Shown here piece after piece: positions 1 to 7,165 of a DNA stretch of 8,526 nucleotides (its first letter is position 1; every line of letters begins with the position of its first letter). The translations under genes were made by a program, and so were the position numbers. This stretch comes from an uncultured Rhodospirillaceae bacterium (GTDB lineage: Bacteria; Pseudomonadota; Alphaproteobacteria; Rhodospirillales; UBA2165), in contig CAJWIB010000098.1 of the NCBI GenBank assembly GCA_913041095.1, positions 1 to 8,526 of the forward strand, given 5' to 3'. Under the pieces are notes generated by a model that saw only the letters and a list, made by a program, of their open reading frames with translations, did not search any database and was not told the DNA's origin.

Positions 1-1527
1 GGTCAATTTACGCAGCCGGTCTTTAGCAATATCCGAAACATCGATGCCTGCCCAGTCAAGCAACCCCCGCAAATCATTAGTTGCCAAATCGACATTACCA
101 TCAAAGGTGGGGCGTTGGGTCTTTGCCCCACCGGCCTCGGAAATAAAGCCAAACAAGGCGACATCGGTGCTGCCCGGCAGTAACGCCGAGGCCTGACTTA
201 TAGTCACTTCACGATTGGCCAAGGTTGAATTAATTTTGGCCTGACGGATAACGGCGTCTTTATAAGTTATCGCGGCGACCGAAAGATTGAGGTCGACATT
301 TATATCTTCCGGTAAATCCTTGAGACTAAACGGTGCATCCTTGGTTTTTTTCTGCCCGGCGTTAAATGTTTTTGTGATCGGAGAAATTGTTTTAGGGGCG
401 CCCTTAGCTTTGGATTTTTTTTGCTCATTGGGCTTGGTGGAGGCTTTTGGTGATGCCAGCAAAGCATCGATATCCAGTTTGTTAACTGCCATCTGAATTT
501 TTACATCCATTAATTTCGCAAACTTTACCGCGATTTTACCACTACCCTGAGTGCCGTTTAATTTGACTTGTAAATCCGACACCGTGCCTCCCGACTGTTC
601 ACCGGCAATTACTGCATCAGCGCCAAATGGCAAGGCCAAACTATCCGGCAGGCTAGCTCCGCCGGTAATGGCAGAGACAAATGATGCCAGATTTTGACCT
701 GCTACCTTGAGCTTACCTTTAACTTGAGGATTCTCATTGAGCCGGGTGAGCGCACCGGAAAATTGAAAACTGGTCTCGCCGGGTATAACTTTAAGACTGA
801 AATTAAACGGCAATGTCCGGCCTTGTATCATGGTGCCAGCCGACGCCACAAAGCTCATCGGCACACCGCGGATAACGACACTGCCCGAGCTTTCCATCGG
901 CCCGGACAACGAAGACAGCGCAAAACGACCATTCAGATTTTCAACAGATTCTACCTGACCATTGGTGTCGTCACGATAAAAAACTGAACCTTTTTCAATA
1001 ACAAAATCGTCGACTTGTATAGCCAAATCGCCACTGCCTTCACTTGCCTGACCGGTTAAAGAACCAAAAGGTAGTGCCCTATTATCCTTTTTTACAGCTT
1101 GAGCAGGATTTGATTTTTGACCTGATGATTCTTTGTTGGGAGCTTTAAACGCCATATTAGTACGGCCATCCGCCAACACTTCCAGACTCAAAATGGGCTT
1201 AACCAACTTGACGGAACGAATTTGCAACTGACCGCCCAAGAGCGGCGTGAGGGCAACCCTAACTTCAAACGAGTCGACGGCCAGCATATCCGTCCGGGTT
1301 GCTCCTTCAATATTGGCGACATGTATTTTATTTATCAGCAGCGCTGGAGACGGCAGAATACTAATTTTGATATCACCGTGAATTTCCAAATTAAAACCTG
1401 TAGCGGCATTAATTTCGTCGGTGATGACGTCTCGATATTCATTCCAATTAATGAAATTAGACGCTGCCAGCACAGCTGCGATAAATCCAACGATCAAAAA
1501 TAAAAAGCTAAACAAAAGCTTTTTCAA
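1..1527 (-). CDS. AsmA-family envelope protein, C-terminus cut by window edge
   Basis: An open frame of 509 codons runs off the left edge without a stop. The start is a TTG at 1527-1525. An in-frame TAG lies seven codons upstream, no ATG or GTG lies between, and GGAAGAG sits 8 nt before the TTG. Residues 1-22 are a short Lys-Lys head and one hydrophobic segment (LLFSFLFLIVGFIAAVLAA), fitting an inner-membrane anchor or signal. The stretch after it is the typical AsmA N-terminal domain: NWNEYRDVI (27-35), TGFNLEIHGDI (43-53), PSPALLINKIHVAN (59-72), then a pLLgG-type strand region at 95-112. A Lys/Pro/Ser-rich linker covers about 359-398, followed by a second beta-rich block (FSLKDLPEDINVDLNLSV, about 400-417). 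AsmA-family proteins are large periplasm-facing beta-rich proteins linked to outer-membrane biogenesis and lipid transport; that role is known for the family and inferred here. Family members are usually longer, so the missing end is expected beyond position 1. Confidence 0.85.
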   Translation of the reverse strand, partial: MKKLLFSFLFLIVGFIAAVLAASNFINWNEYRDVITDEINAATGFNLEIHGDIKISILPSPALLINKIHVANIEGATRTDMLAVDSFEVRVALTPLLGGQLQIRSVKLVKPILSLEVLADGRTNMAFKAPNKESSGQKSNPAQAVKKDNRALPFGSLTGQASEGSGDLAIQVDDFVIEKGSVFYRDDTNGQVESVENLNGRFALSSLSGPMESSGSVVIRGVPMSFVASAGTMIQGRTLPFNFSLKVIPGETSFQFSGALTRLNENPQVKGKLKVAGQNLASFVSAITGGASLPDSLALPFGADAVIAGEQSGGTVSDLQVKLNGTQGSGKIAVKFAKLMDVKIQMAVNKLDIDALLASPKASTKPNEQKKSKAKGAPKTISPITKTFNAGQKKTKDAPFSLKDLPEDINVDLNLSVAAITYKDAVIRQAKINSTLANREVTISQASALLPGSTDVALFGFISEAGGAKTQRPTFDGNVDLATNDLRGLLDWAGIDVSDIAKDRLRKLT

Positions 1528-1535
1528 TTTAGAAA

Positions 1536-1542
1536 CTCTTCC
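1536..1542 (-). promoter_or_regulatory. Ribosome binding site that fixes a TTG start
   Basis: On the minus strand GGAAGAG lies 8 nt before the TTG at 1527. There is no ATG or GTG in frame between the upstream TAG and this TTG, and the AsmA membrane anchor begins immediately after it. The TTG is therefore the best-supported start. Confidence 0.7.
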
Positions 1543-1603
1543 AAGCTACGAGCGGTCATCTCGACATAACGCTTCAGTTTTCTAATTTTTTGTAGCTGAT
1601 ATA

Positions 1604-1632
1604 AGTATGATCTGATTTTCCAAGAATTTCAA
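1604..1632 (-). promoter_or_regulatory. Candidate sigma-70 promoter for the AsmA gene
   Basis: Read on the minus strand, TTGAAA (1632-1627, five of six matches to TTGACA) is followed after exactly 17 bp by CATACT (1609-1604, four of six matches to TATAAT). This would start a transcript near 1597, with a leader of about 70 nt before the TTG start. The region is AT-rich, so chance matches are likely. The placement and spacing are supportive but not decisive. Confidence 0.35.
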
Positions 1633-1722
1633 ATTGTTAGCACATTATAAAAATACCATTAAATCCCATTAATTTTACCGGCGTGTATTGTTTTGGGCTG
1701 TGGCGAAGAGTATCTTTAGGTT

Positions 1723-1774
1723 AAGAATTGAAAATGTGCTTAAAATTTATAGAAATTCATTCTTCTCAATTCTT
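1723..1774. repeat. 9-bp inverted repeat in the spacer
   Basis: AAGAATTGA at 1723-1731 is exactly complementary to TCAATTCTT at 1766-1774, with 34 bp between. The arms do not extend. AAGAATTG also occurs again at 1805-1812. It could be an operator or a scar, but the arms are short and AT-rich, no run of T follows, and nothing ties it to a neighbouring gene. Confidence 0.3.
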
Positions 1775-1875
1775 GCGCCGATCTAGATGAAGCGCACGTG
1801 TCACAAGAATTGCCAGTTTTCAATAAAATTTTTTACACGCAAAGATAATTATGACTTTGATCATTCGGTGAGTAA

Positions 1876-2136
1876 CTTCCGCAAAATACGGTGGATGGCA
1901 TAGTGCGTGGCTGCGTTATATCGTTATTTGGCCTCACCTACCGGGCCGGGCCGGTGCTGGATTCGCTATTAATGGGGGCAGCTTCGGCTTATGTCGGCCT
2001 GCAAATACCAGTCGCTGCCGGTGCTCTCATCTGCTTGATCACCATTACGGTCATGTCGCCTAAACGCAAACAGCTGGCGGTAGAAATGGAGCAAGACAGC
2101 ACAGCCGCAACTATAGCAGAAGCGAAAAGCGCATGA
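1876..2136 (+). pseudogene. C-terminal remnant of an MFS transporter
   Basis: The frame codes for the last part of a major facilitator protein only. From 1876 it reads LPQNTVDGIVRG, which lines up with LVQNTIHGAVRG at residues 345-356 of the next gene. The similarity continues through the RG-V-S-G-R-GP pattern, a last pair of hydrophobic segments and a basic end (SPKRKQ). The matching part begins upstream of the first usable start (GTG at 1891), and an in-frame TAA stands at 1873-1875. The similarity therefore does not begin at a start codon, which marks a truncated gene rather than a small protein gene. No good ribosome binding site precedes the GTG. Its TGA overlaps the ATG of the intact MFS gene (ATGA at 2133-2136), as in a translationally coupled tandem pair. 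About 300 residues of the usual 400 or so are missing. A chance short protein is unlikely given the aligned motif. Confidence 0.72.
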
Positions 2137-3416
2137 GTAATTTCGGCTACTTCGTCTCAAAACTCGGCGATCATGGCATGGGCCGTGCGCTCCGTCATCG
2201 CGATTTTGTCATCTATGCTTTAGCTGGGTGGGTTTCAAATATTGGTTTGTGGGTCCAAAGGACAGCGCTGTTTTGGCTGACTTGGGATTTGACCAACTCC
2301 TATTCTACGCTTGGCGCGATGGCTTTTGCTGAAGCGATTATGACCATACTTGTCATGCCCTACGCCGGCACGCTGACTGATCGCTTTGATCGCCTGAAAT
2401 TGGCGCGGATTACTCAGATGGCGCTGTTTAGCATTGGCGCATTTTTTGTTATCCTCTCAGGCTTAGATCTGCTCACGATCTACATTTTGTTTGGTCTGGT
2501 GATGATCAACGGGGTCGCTGAGGGATTTTGGACACCACTCCGGATGACCATGCCGCCAAGCCTCATTCCACGGGAAGATCTGCCTGCCGGTCTCGGGGTT
2601 AGCGCCACTTTATTTAATCTCGCCCAATTTGTGGGCCCGGCCTTGGGTGGGATTATCGTCTCGTTGTTCGGGGTGACTTATGCTTTTGCCTTTAATGCTG
2701 CCAGTTTTCTCGGCTATTTGTTTGTCCTCTTGATCATCAAACTGCGCTATGAAGAGGTGCCATCACGGGAGCACCAGGGATTTATTAAAGAATTTAAAGC
2801 GGGCCTGATCTACATTGCCGAGACGCCTGGCTTGCGGCGCTTTTTGCTTATATCACTGGCTGTGTCTTTGTTTATGCGGGCTTACCGGGATTTATTTGCC
2901 GGGATTTCCGACGGTATTTTCGGGATGGGCGTTGAAGGGCTAGCGATCCTGAGCTCGGCTGCCGGATTAGGAGCAATGACAACAGCGTTGTTTCTCGGTA
3001 ACTTTGGTAAGATAAAAGGCCTTATCCGCGTCATTATGATTGCCCTGTTCATTGCTATTGTCGCCCAGACCGTGCTGGCAACTGCCAAGGTATTTTGGGT
3101 TGTTGTCGCCTGTGCCGCCATCCTCAGCGGCACATCTACCTATGCGGGGATCGGTGGCCAATTGCTGGTGCAAAATACCATTCATGGTGCCGTCCGTGGA
3201 CGGGTAATGAGCGTCTGGGGGATGATTTTGCGCGGCGGTCCGGCTAGTGGTGCCTGGGTGTTTGGTACGCTGGCAGGCTTTAGCGATTTACAATTTGCCT
3301 TTCTGACAGCGACAACATTATTCTTTTTAGTCTGGCTGTGGACCGTACCGCGCACCAATCACATGGCTCGGAATCTGGAACGCAGCGCCGAAGAGCGAGA
3401 TGCAGTGGCTAGTTAA
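2133..3416 (+). CDS. MFS transporter, EntS/MFS_3-like
   Basis: This is a 427-residue polytopic protein of normal MFS length with about 12 hydrophobic segments. The cytoplasmic loop 2-3 carries the family motif A, AGTLTDRFDRLKLAR (78-92). The N-terminal pattern (ALRHRDFVIYALAGWVSNIGLW, about 19-40; then FWLTWDLTNS) and the late NTIHGAVRGRVMSVWG motif (348-363) are typical of the EntS-like MFS_3 group of proton-driven exporters. A hydrophilic loop at about 204-222 splits the two six-helix halves. It should sit in the cytoplasmic membrane; the substrate cannot be read from sequence, and the siderophore or drug export roles known in the group are only analogies. The ATG overlaps the stop of the MFS remnant upstream (ATGA), and Met16 is a possible alternative start. 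No strong ribosome binding site of its own is visible, so coupling to the remnant may matter. It converges with the oxoprolinase gene with almost no spacer. Confidence 0.88.
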   Translation: MSNFGYFVSKLGDHGMGRALRHRDFVIYALAGWVSNIGLWVQRTALFWLTWDLTNSYSTLGAMAFAEAIMTILVMPYAGTLTDRFDRLKLARITQMALFSIGAFFVILSGLDLLTIYILFGLVMINGVAEGFWTPLRMTMPPSLIPREDLPAGLGVSATLFNLAQFVGPALGGIIVSLFGVTYAFAFNAASFLGYLFVLLIIKLRYEEVPSREHQGFIKEFKAGLIYIAETPGLRRFLLISLAVSLFMRAYRDLFAGISDGIFGMGVEGLAILSSAAGLGAMTTALFLGNFGKIKGLIRVIMIALFIAIVAQTVLATAKVFWVVVACAAILSGTSTYAGIGGQLLVQNTIHGAVRGRVMSVWGMILRGGPASGAWVFGTLAGFSDLQFAFLTATTLFFLVWLWTVPRTNHMARNLERSAEERDAVAS

Positions 3417-3442
3417 GTGGGCTTCCCAAATCTGCCACCACT
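3413..3442 (-). pseudogene. Duplicate 3' tail of a hydantoinase/oxoprolinase gene
   Basis: Directly after the TAG of the oxoprolinase gene, and in the same frame, the minus strand reads SGGRFGKPT and a TAA. The gene itself ends GGGGFGKPT and TAG. The two 30-bp units (3472-3443 and 3442-3413) are adjacent and match at 21 of 30 bases. In the FGKPT-stop part all five differences are at third positions and silent (TTC/TTT, AAA/AAG, CCA/CCC, ACA/ACT, TAG/TAA). The TAA overlaps the MFS stop on the other strand within TTAA (3413-3416). The silent pattern suggests the tail of a once-functional related gene rather than random non-coding sequence. Readthrough of the TAG would append these nine residues, but nothing shows that this happens. 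Confidence 0.6.
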
Positions 3443-6400
3443 CTATGTTGGTTTCCCGAACCCGCCACCCCCGGGCGTTTCGATTACAATCACATCGCCG
3501 GCTTTCATTTTCGCTTGATCGGTGGGTCCCAGTTCTAACTCGCTGTCATCCTGCCTTATAACCGTAGTTTTGCCGGGTGCTCCTGAGCCTCCACCGGCCA
3601 GGCCGAAAGGTGGATTTTTCCTTGAGCCGGATAGGATCGCTGCCATCATATCTTCTTCAAAGCGCAAACGCCGGGTCACGCCATCACCGCCGCGAAATTG
3701 ACCTTCACCGCCCGAATTTTCGCGGATGCCAAAGGCCTCCAAAATCACCGGATAGCGCCATTCCAAAACTTCCGGATCGGTCAACCGGGTGTTGGTCATA
3801 TGGGTATGGACCGCAGACGTGCCATCAAAGCCTGGCCCCGCACCGGAGCCGCCACAAATGGTTTCGTAATATTGGTGCAAATCATTGCCAAAGGTAAAAT
3901 TGTTCATGGTGCCTTGAGCGGCGGCAAGCACACCAGCTGCACCAAATAACGCTGCCGTCATCGCCTGTGAGGTTTCAACATTACCGGCCACCACCGCAGC
4001 CGGATATTCTGGCGCCAACATCGAGCCGTCTGGAATAATAATATCCAAAGGTTCCAGGCAGCCATCATTGAGCGGAATATCGTCCTGCACCAGGCATCGG
4101 AAAACATAAAGCACGGCGGCCCGGGCGACGGCTTTGGGTGCATTAAAATTTGATGAGGTTTGCAACGAAGTGCCGGTAAAATCAATTTCAGCCCGGCGCG
4201 CTATTTTATCAATGTGGATTGTGACTTTAATTGAGCTGCCGTCATCTATTGGATTGGTAAATTCTCCATCTGGCAATTGATCAAGCACCCGGCGCACACT
4301 TTCGGCGGCGTTGTCTTTGACATGACCCATATAGGCGTTGACGACGTCGAGACTGAAATACGCGACGGTTTTGTTAAGCTCCTGCACGCCTTTTTCATTG
4401 GCCGCTATTTGGGCTTTAAAGTCGGCAATGTTTTGTTCAATGTTCCGCGCCGGGTACGCGCCCGAGCCCAGCAGCTCACGTAACGCCTGCTCCCGTAACG
4501 TGCCCTTTTCGACCAACAGGAAATTATCGATCAACACGCCTTCCTCTTCGACGGTTTTACTAGTTGGCGGCATTGAGCCTGGCGTGATGCCGCCGATATC
4601 CGCCTGGTGACCGCGCGAGCCAACAAAGAACAACAACTCTCGGCCAGCGTCATCAAAGACCGGTGTGATCACCGTAACGTCCGGTAAATGAGTGCCACCA
4701 TTATAAGGCGCGTTCAGAGCGTAGACTTCACCGGGAGTAATCGTCTCACCCCCATTTTTATTTCTGGCATTTATAATCGCCCTAACACTTTCACCCATAG
4801 AGCCCAGATGCACCGGCATGTGAGGGGCGTTGGCAATCAAGCCGCCAGTCGCATCAAACACGGCGCAGGAAAAATCCAACCGCTCTTTGATATTGACCGA
4901 GCTTGCGGTATTGGCGAGCACCGCTCCCATCTGTTCGGCAATCGACATAAAAAGATTATTAAAAACTTCGAGCATTACCGGGTCAGCTTCGGTACCAATG
5001 GCGTAAGTGATGGGCCGGGGCTCGGCGCGGGTTAAAATCAGATGTCCGAGAGATGTTATCTCGGCCTGCCAGCCGGGCTCGACCACTGTGGTACCATTGG
5101 CTTCGATTAGGATCGCCGGGCCGAGGATATGGTGGCTAGGCTGTAATGTCTCGAGGTCAAAAATAGCGGTTGCCCGTGCTTCCCCTTCGAACGCCACTTG
5201 GACGTGATCCAATATTTCCGGTTCAGTTTGGCCGGTGATGGCAATCGGTTGATTGATAAGCTGCTCGGTAGCGCCAATTACTTCAACCGCCAAAGCTTCA
5301 ACTACCAGCGCCCGGCCCGGATCAACGAAGCCAAAGCGCTGACGGTGAAGCTCATTAAATGATTTGCTGAGCTCACCAAAATCGCCAAAGGGAATTTCAA
5401 GCACTGTATCGGTACCCTGATACCGTAAATGCACTTTTTGAGAAATCGTGATATCGGCAGGAGCAATATCCTGAGCTTCCAACTCCAGGCTAGCAGCTGC
5501 TGTCAAATCTTGTAATTGCGCCGCTAGGTTGGGATAGCTGTCTTCGCTAAGCGGCTGCTCGACGGCGCGCTCCTTAAAGGCGCGAAGCTCGGCCAGACCC
5601 ATGCCATAGGCCGACAACACCCCAGCCAGGATATGGATAAAAATAGTTTCCATGCCGAGCGCATCGGCAACGGCGCAGGCGTGCTGACCACCGGCCCCAC
5701 CAAAACACGTTAGTGCATATTCGGTGACATCGTAACCCCGCTGCACAGAGATTTGTTTGATCGCGTTGGCCATATTTTCGGTGGCGATTTTGAGAAAACC
5801 TTCAGCAACTTGCTCAGTGGTCGATCCTACATCTTCTGCCAGTGCGGCAAATTTCTCTTTAACAATTCTCGCATCCAGGGGCGCATCGGCGTTGGCGCCA
5901 AAGACATGAGGGAAATATTCCGGCTGCACCCGGCCCAGCATGACATTGGCGTCGGTGACGGTGAGTGGACCGCCCTTACCGTAGCTCGCCGGGCCCGGAT
6001 GAGCGCCCGCCGAATCAGGTCCGACCCGAAACCGCGCGCCATCAAAATTCAGGATCGAGCCGCCGCCTGCCGCAACAGTATGAATTTGCATGACTGGCGC
6101 GCGCACCCGGACGCCGGCAATCTGGGTATCAAAGGCACGCTCAAACTCACCGGCATAATGGGAGACATCGGTTGAGGTGCCACCCATGTCAAAGCTGATA
6201 ATTTTACTAAAGCCCGCCATCGCCGCCGTGCCGACGGCACCAACAACGCCGCCTGCCGGACCGGAAAGAATACTGTCTTTACCGCGAAACCGTCCGGCAT
6301 CGGTGAGCCCGCCATTGGATTGCATGAACATGAGCTTGGCATCACCCAGCTCGCTCGCCACTTGAGCAACATAGTGTGTAAGGATCGGTGACAGATAAGC

Positions 6401-7045
6401 ATCGACCACCGTGGTATCACCGCGTGAGATCAGTTTCATCAACGGGCTAACTTCGTGGGAGACTGAGATTTGGGTGAAGCCAGTATCAATGGCGATCTTA
6501 GCCAAACGCTGTTCATGATCAGGATAGCGATAGCCATGCATCAAGACAATGGCGGCAGCGCGTAAACCATCATCGAAAGCAGCCTGTAATCCTTTGCGCG
6601 CCAGGTCTTCATCGAGCGGGGAAAGTTCGTGACCCCTTGCATCATGCCGTCCCGGCACTTCGACAACTCGGGTATAGAGCTGCTCGGGCAGCTCGATTTT
6701 AAAGGCAAACAGATCCGGCCGGTTTTGATAGCCGATCCGGAGTGCATCCTTGAAACCTTGGTTGATCACCAGCAGGGTCGGCTCTCCCTGACGTTCCAGC
6801 AACGCATTAGTGGCAACGGTCGTGCCCATTTTGACGGCTTGAATGTTTTCCGCAGGGATCGCCTCGCCATCACCGATTTCGAGCAGGTGGCGAATGCCTT
6901 CTATAGCCGCATCGGCGTAATGGTCCGGGTCTTCCGAGAGCAGCTTCCGGGCGATCAGCGCCCCATCGGGTGTGCGCGCGACAATATCGGTGAAGGTTCC
7001 ACCCCGGTCAATCCAGAACTCCCACTTTTTTTCTTTTTTATTCAT
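3443..7045 (-). CDS. 5-oxoprolinase/hydantoinase, fused HyuA-HyuB
   Basis: This 1200-residue protein has the architecture of ATP-dependent 5-oxoprolinase (EC 3.5.2.9), which opens 5-oxo-L-proline to L-glutamate in the cytoplasm. The HyuA half comes first. FWIDRGGTFTDIVA (10-23) is the N-terminal phosphate-binding motif, GTTVATNALLER lies at 74-85, and SGPAGGVVGA (261-270) with SFDMGGTSTDVS (284-295) forms the actin-like ATP-binding core. FGGAGGQHA follows at 448-456. The HyuB half starts near 688 (DPVMLEVFNNLFMSIAEQMG), with NAPHMPVHLGSMGES (739-753), NAPYNGGTHLPDV (778-790) and GSRGHQADIGG (809-819). It ends in PGGGGFGKPT. The length fits bacterial fused enzymes (eukaryotic ones are slightly longer). 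No frameshift or lost motif is seen. The ATG is preceded by GGAA at 10 nt, a weak ribosome binding site. A related N-methylhydantoinase or acetone-carboxylase-like activity cannot be excluded. The first seven codons are A-rich and adjoin the foreign segment. No partner gene of glutathione or oxoproline metabolism is adjacent. Confidence 0.92.
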   Translation of the reverse strand: MNKKEKKWEFWIDRGGTFTDIVARTPDGALIARKLLSEDPDHYADAAIEGIRHLLEIGDGEAIPAENIQAVKMGTTVATNALLERQGEPTLLVINQGFKDALRIGYQNRPDLFAFKIELPEQLYTRVVEVPGRHDARGHELSPLDEDLARKGLQAAFDDGLRAAAIVLMHGYRYPDHEQRLAKIAIDTGFTQISVSHEVSPLMKLISRGDTTVVDAYLSPILTHYVAQVASELGDAKLMFMQSNGGLTDAGRFRGKDSILSGPAGGVVGAVGTAAMAGFSKIISFDMGGTSTDVSHYAGEFERAFDTQIAGVRVRAPVMQIHTVAAGGGSILNFDGARFRVGPDSAGAHPGPASYGKGGPLTVTDANVMLGRVQPEYFPHVFGANADAPLDARIVKEKFAALAEDVGSTTEQVAEGFLKIATENMANAIKQISVQRGYDVTEYALTCFGGAGGQHACAVADALGMETIFIHILAGVLSAYGMGLAELRAFKERAVEQPLSEDSYPNLAAQLQDLTAAASLELEAQDIAPADITISQKVHLRYQGTDTVLEIPFGDFGELSKSFNELHRQRFGFVDPGRALVVEALAVEVIGATEQLINQPIAITGQTEPEILDHVQVAFEGEARATAIFDLETLQPSHHILGPAILIEANGTTVVEPGWQAEITSLGHLILTRAEPRPITYAIGTEADPVMLEVFNNLFMSIAEQMGAVLANTASSVNIKERLDFSCAVFDATGGLIANAPHMPVHLGSMGESVRAIINARNKNGGETITPGEVYALNAPYNGGTHLPDVTVITPVFDDAGRELLFFVGSRGHQADIGGITPGSMPPTSKTVEEEGVLIDNFLLVEKGTLREQALRELLGSGAYPARNIEQNIADFKAQIAANEKGVQELNKTVAYFSLDVVNAYMGHVKDNAAESVRRVLDQLPDGEFTNPIDDGSSIKVTIHIDKIARRAEIDFTGTSLQTSSNFNAPKAVARAAVLYVFRCLVQDDIPLNDGCLEPLDIIIPDGSMLAPEYPAAVVAGNVETSQAMTAALFGAAGVLAAAQGTMNNFTFGNDLHQYYETICGGSGAGPGFDGTSAVHTHMTNTRLTDPEVLEWRYPVILEAFGIRENSGGEGQFRGGDGVTRRLRFEEDMMAAILSGSRKNPPFGLAGGGSGAPGKTTVIRQDDSELELGPTDQAKMKAGDVIVIETPGGGGFGKPT

Positions 7046-7084
7046 ACCGTGTTGATTCCAAACGATTCTTTTTTAAACATAAAG

Positions 7085-7154
7085 TTACACTTTTTTACAC
7101 TTATGTGTTACAATCCCTTATGTTTTTATTTCAAATGACACTTAAATGACACTT
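7085..7154. repeat. Four TKACACTT direct repeats upstream of the integrase
   Basis: TTACACTT occurs at 7085-7092 and 7095-7102, and TGACACTT at 7136-7143 and 7147-7154. The last two lie within an exact 11-bp tandem repeat (AAATGACACTT at 7133-7143 and 7144-7154), and a shortened AAATGACC at 7164-7171 contains the integrase start codon. The starts are spaced 10, 41 and 11 bp, close to one, four and one helical turns, which places all copies on one face of the DNA. Direct repeats of this kind next to an integrase gene resemble arm-type binding sites of tyrosine recombinases or an autoregulatory operator; that role is inferred. Confidence 0.55.
7106..7114 (+). promoter_or_regulatory. Candidate extended -10 promoter of the integrase gene
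   Basis: TGTTACAAT is a TGn extended -10 with five of six matches to TATAAT. The -35 region is poor (TTACAC at 18 bp), as extended -10 promoters allow. A start near 7121 would give a leader of about 45 nt. The element lies between the two pairs of TKACACTT repeats, so protein bound there could control it. Confidence 0.35.
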
Positions 7155-7165
7155 TTTTTTGACAA

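Larger units (their letters stand above)
1528..1872. other. AT-rich spacer without a recognisable gene
   Basis: This spacer separates the minus-strand AsmA gene from the plus-strand MFS remnant. No frame gives a protein that I recognise. It holds the AsmA ribosome binding site and promoter candidate, the inverted repeat at 1723-1774, and several AAGAATT words (1622, 1723, 1805). The left breakpoint of the deletion that removed the body of the first MFS gene should lie in it or at its right edge, but I see no further MFS-like peptide here. Confidence 0.6.

Noticed and set aside
694..1503. Plus-strand frames of 90 to 100 codons in the AsmA region
   Set aside because: The minus strand gives one continuous AsmA-like reading with start, ribosome binding site and membrane anchor, so these are shadows.
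1851..1871. A seven-codon frame (ATG to TGA) before the MFS remnant, as a leader peptide
   Set aside because: It is in a different frame from the remnant, has no ribosome binding site or attenuator-like hairpin, and is too short to distinguish from chance.
5753..6175. A 140-codon plus-strand open frame inside the oxoprolinase gene
   Set aside because: Antisense to the ATP-binding region of HyuA, without a recognisable domain or ribosome binding site. The same applies to the other short frames in 3577-6747.
6629..7138. A 169-codon plus-strand open frame over the start of the oxoprolinase gene
   Set aside because: It lies antisense to strongly conserved HyuA codons, its peptide resembles no family I know, and its end is low-complexity. 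It is a shadow of the real gene.
7159..7164. Perfect TTGACA just before the integrase start
   Set aside because: No -10-like hexamer is found 16-18 bp downstream, and transcription would begin inside the coding region.
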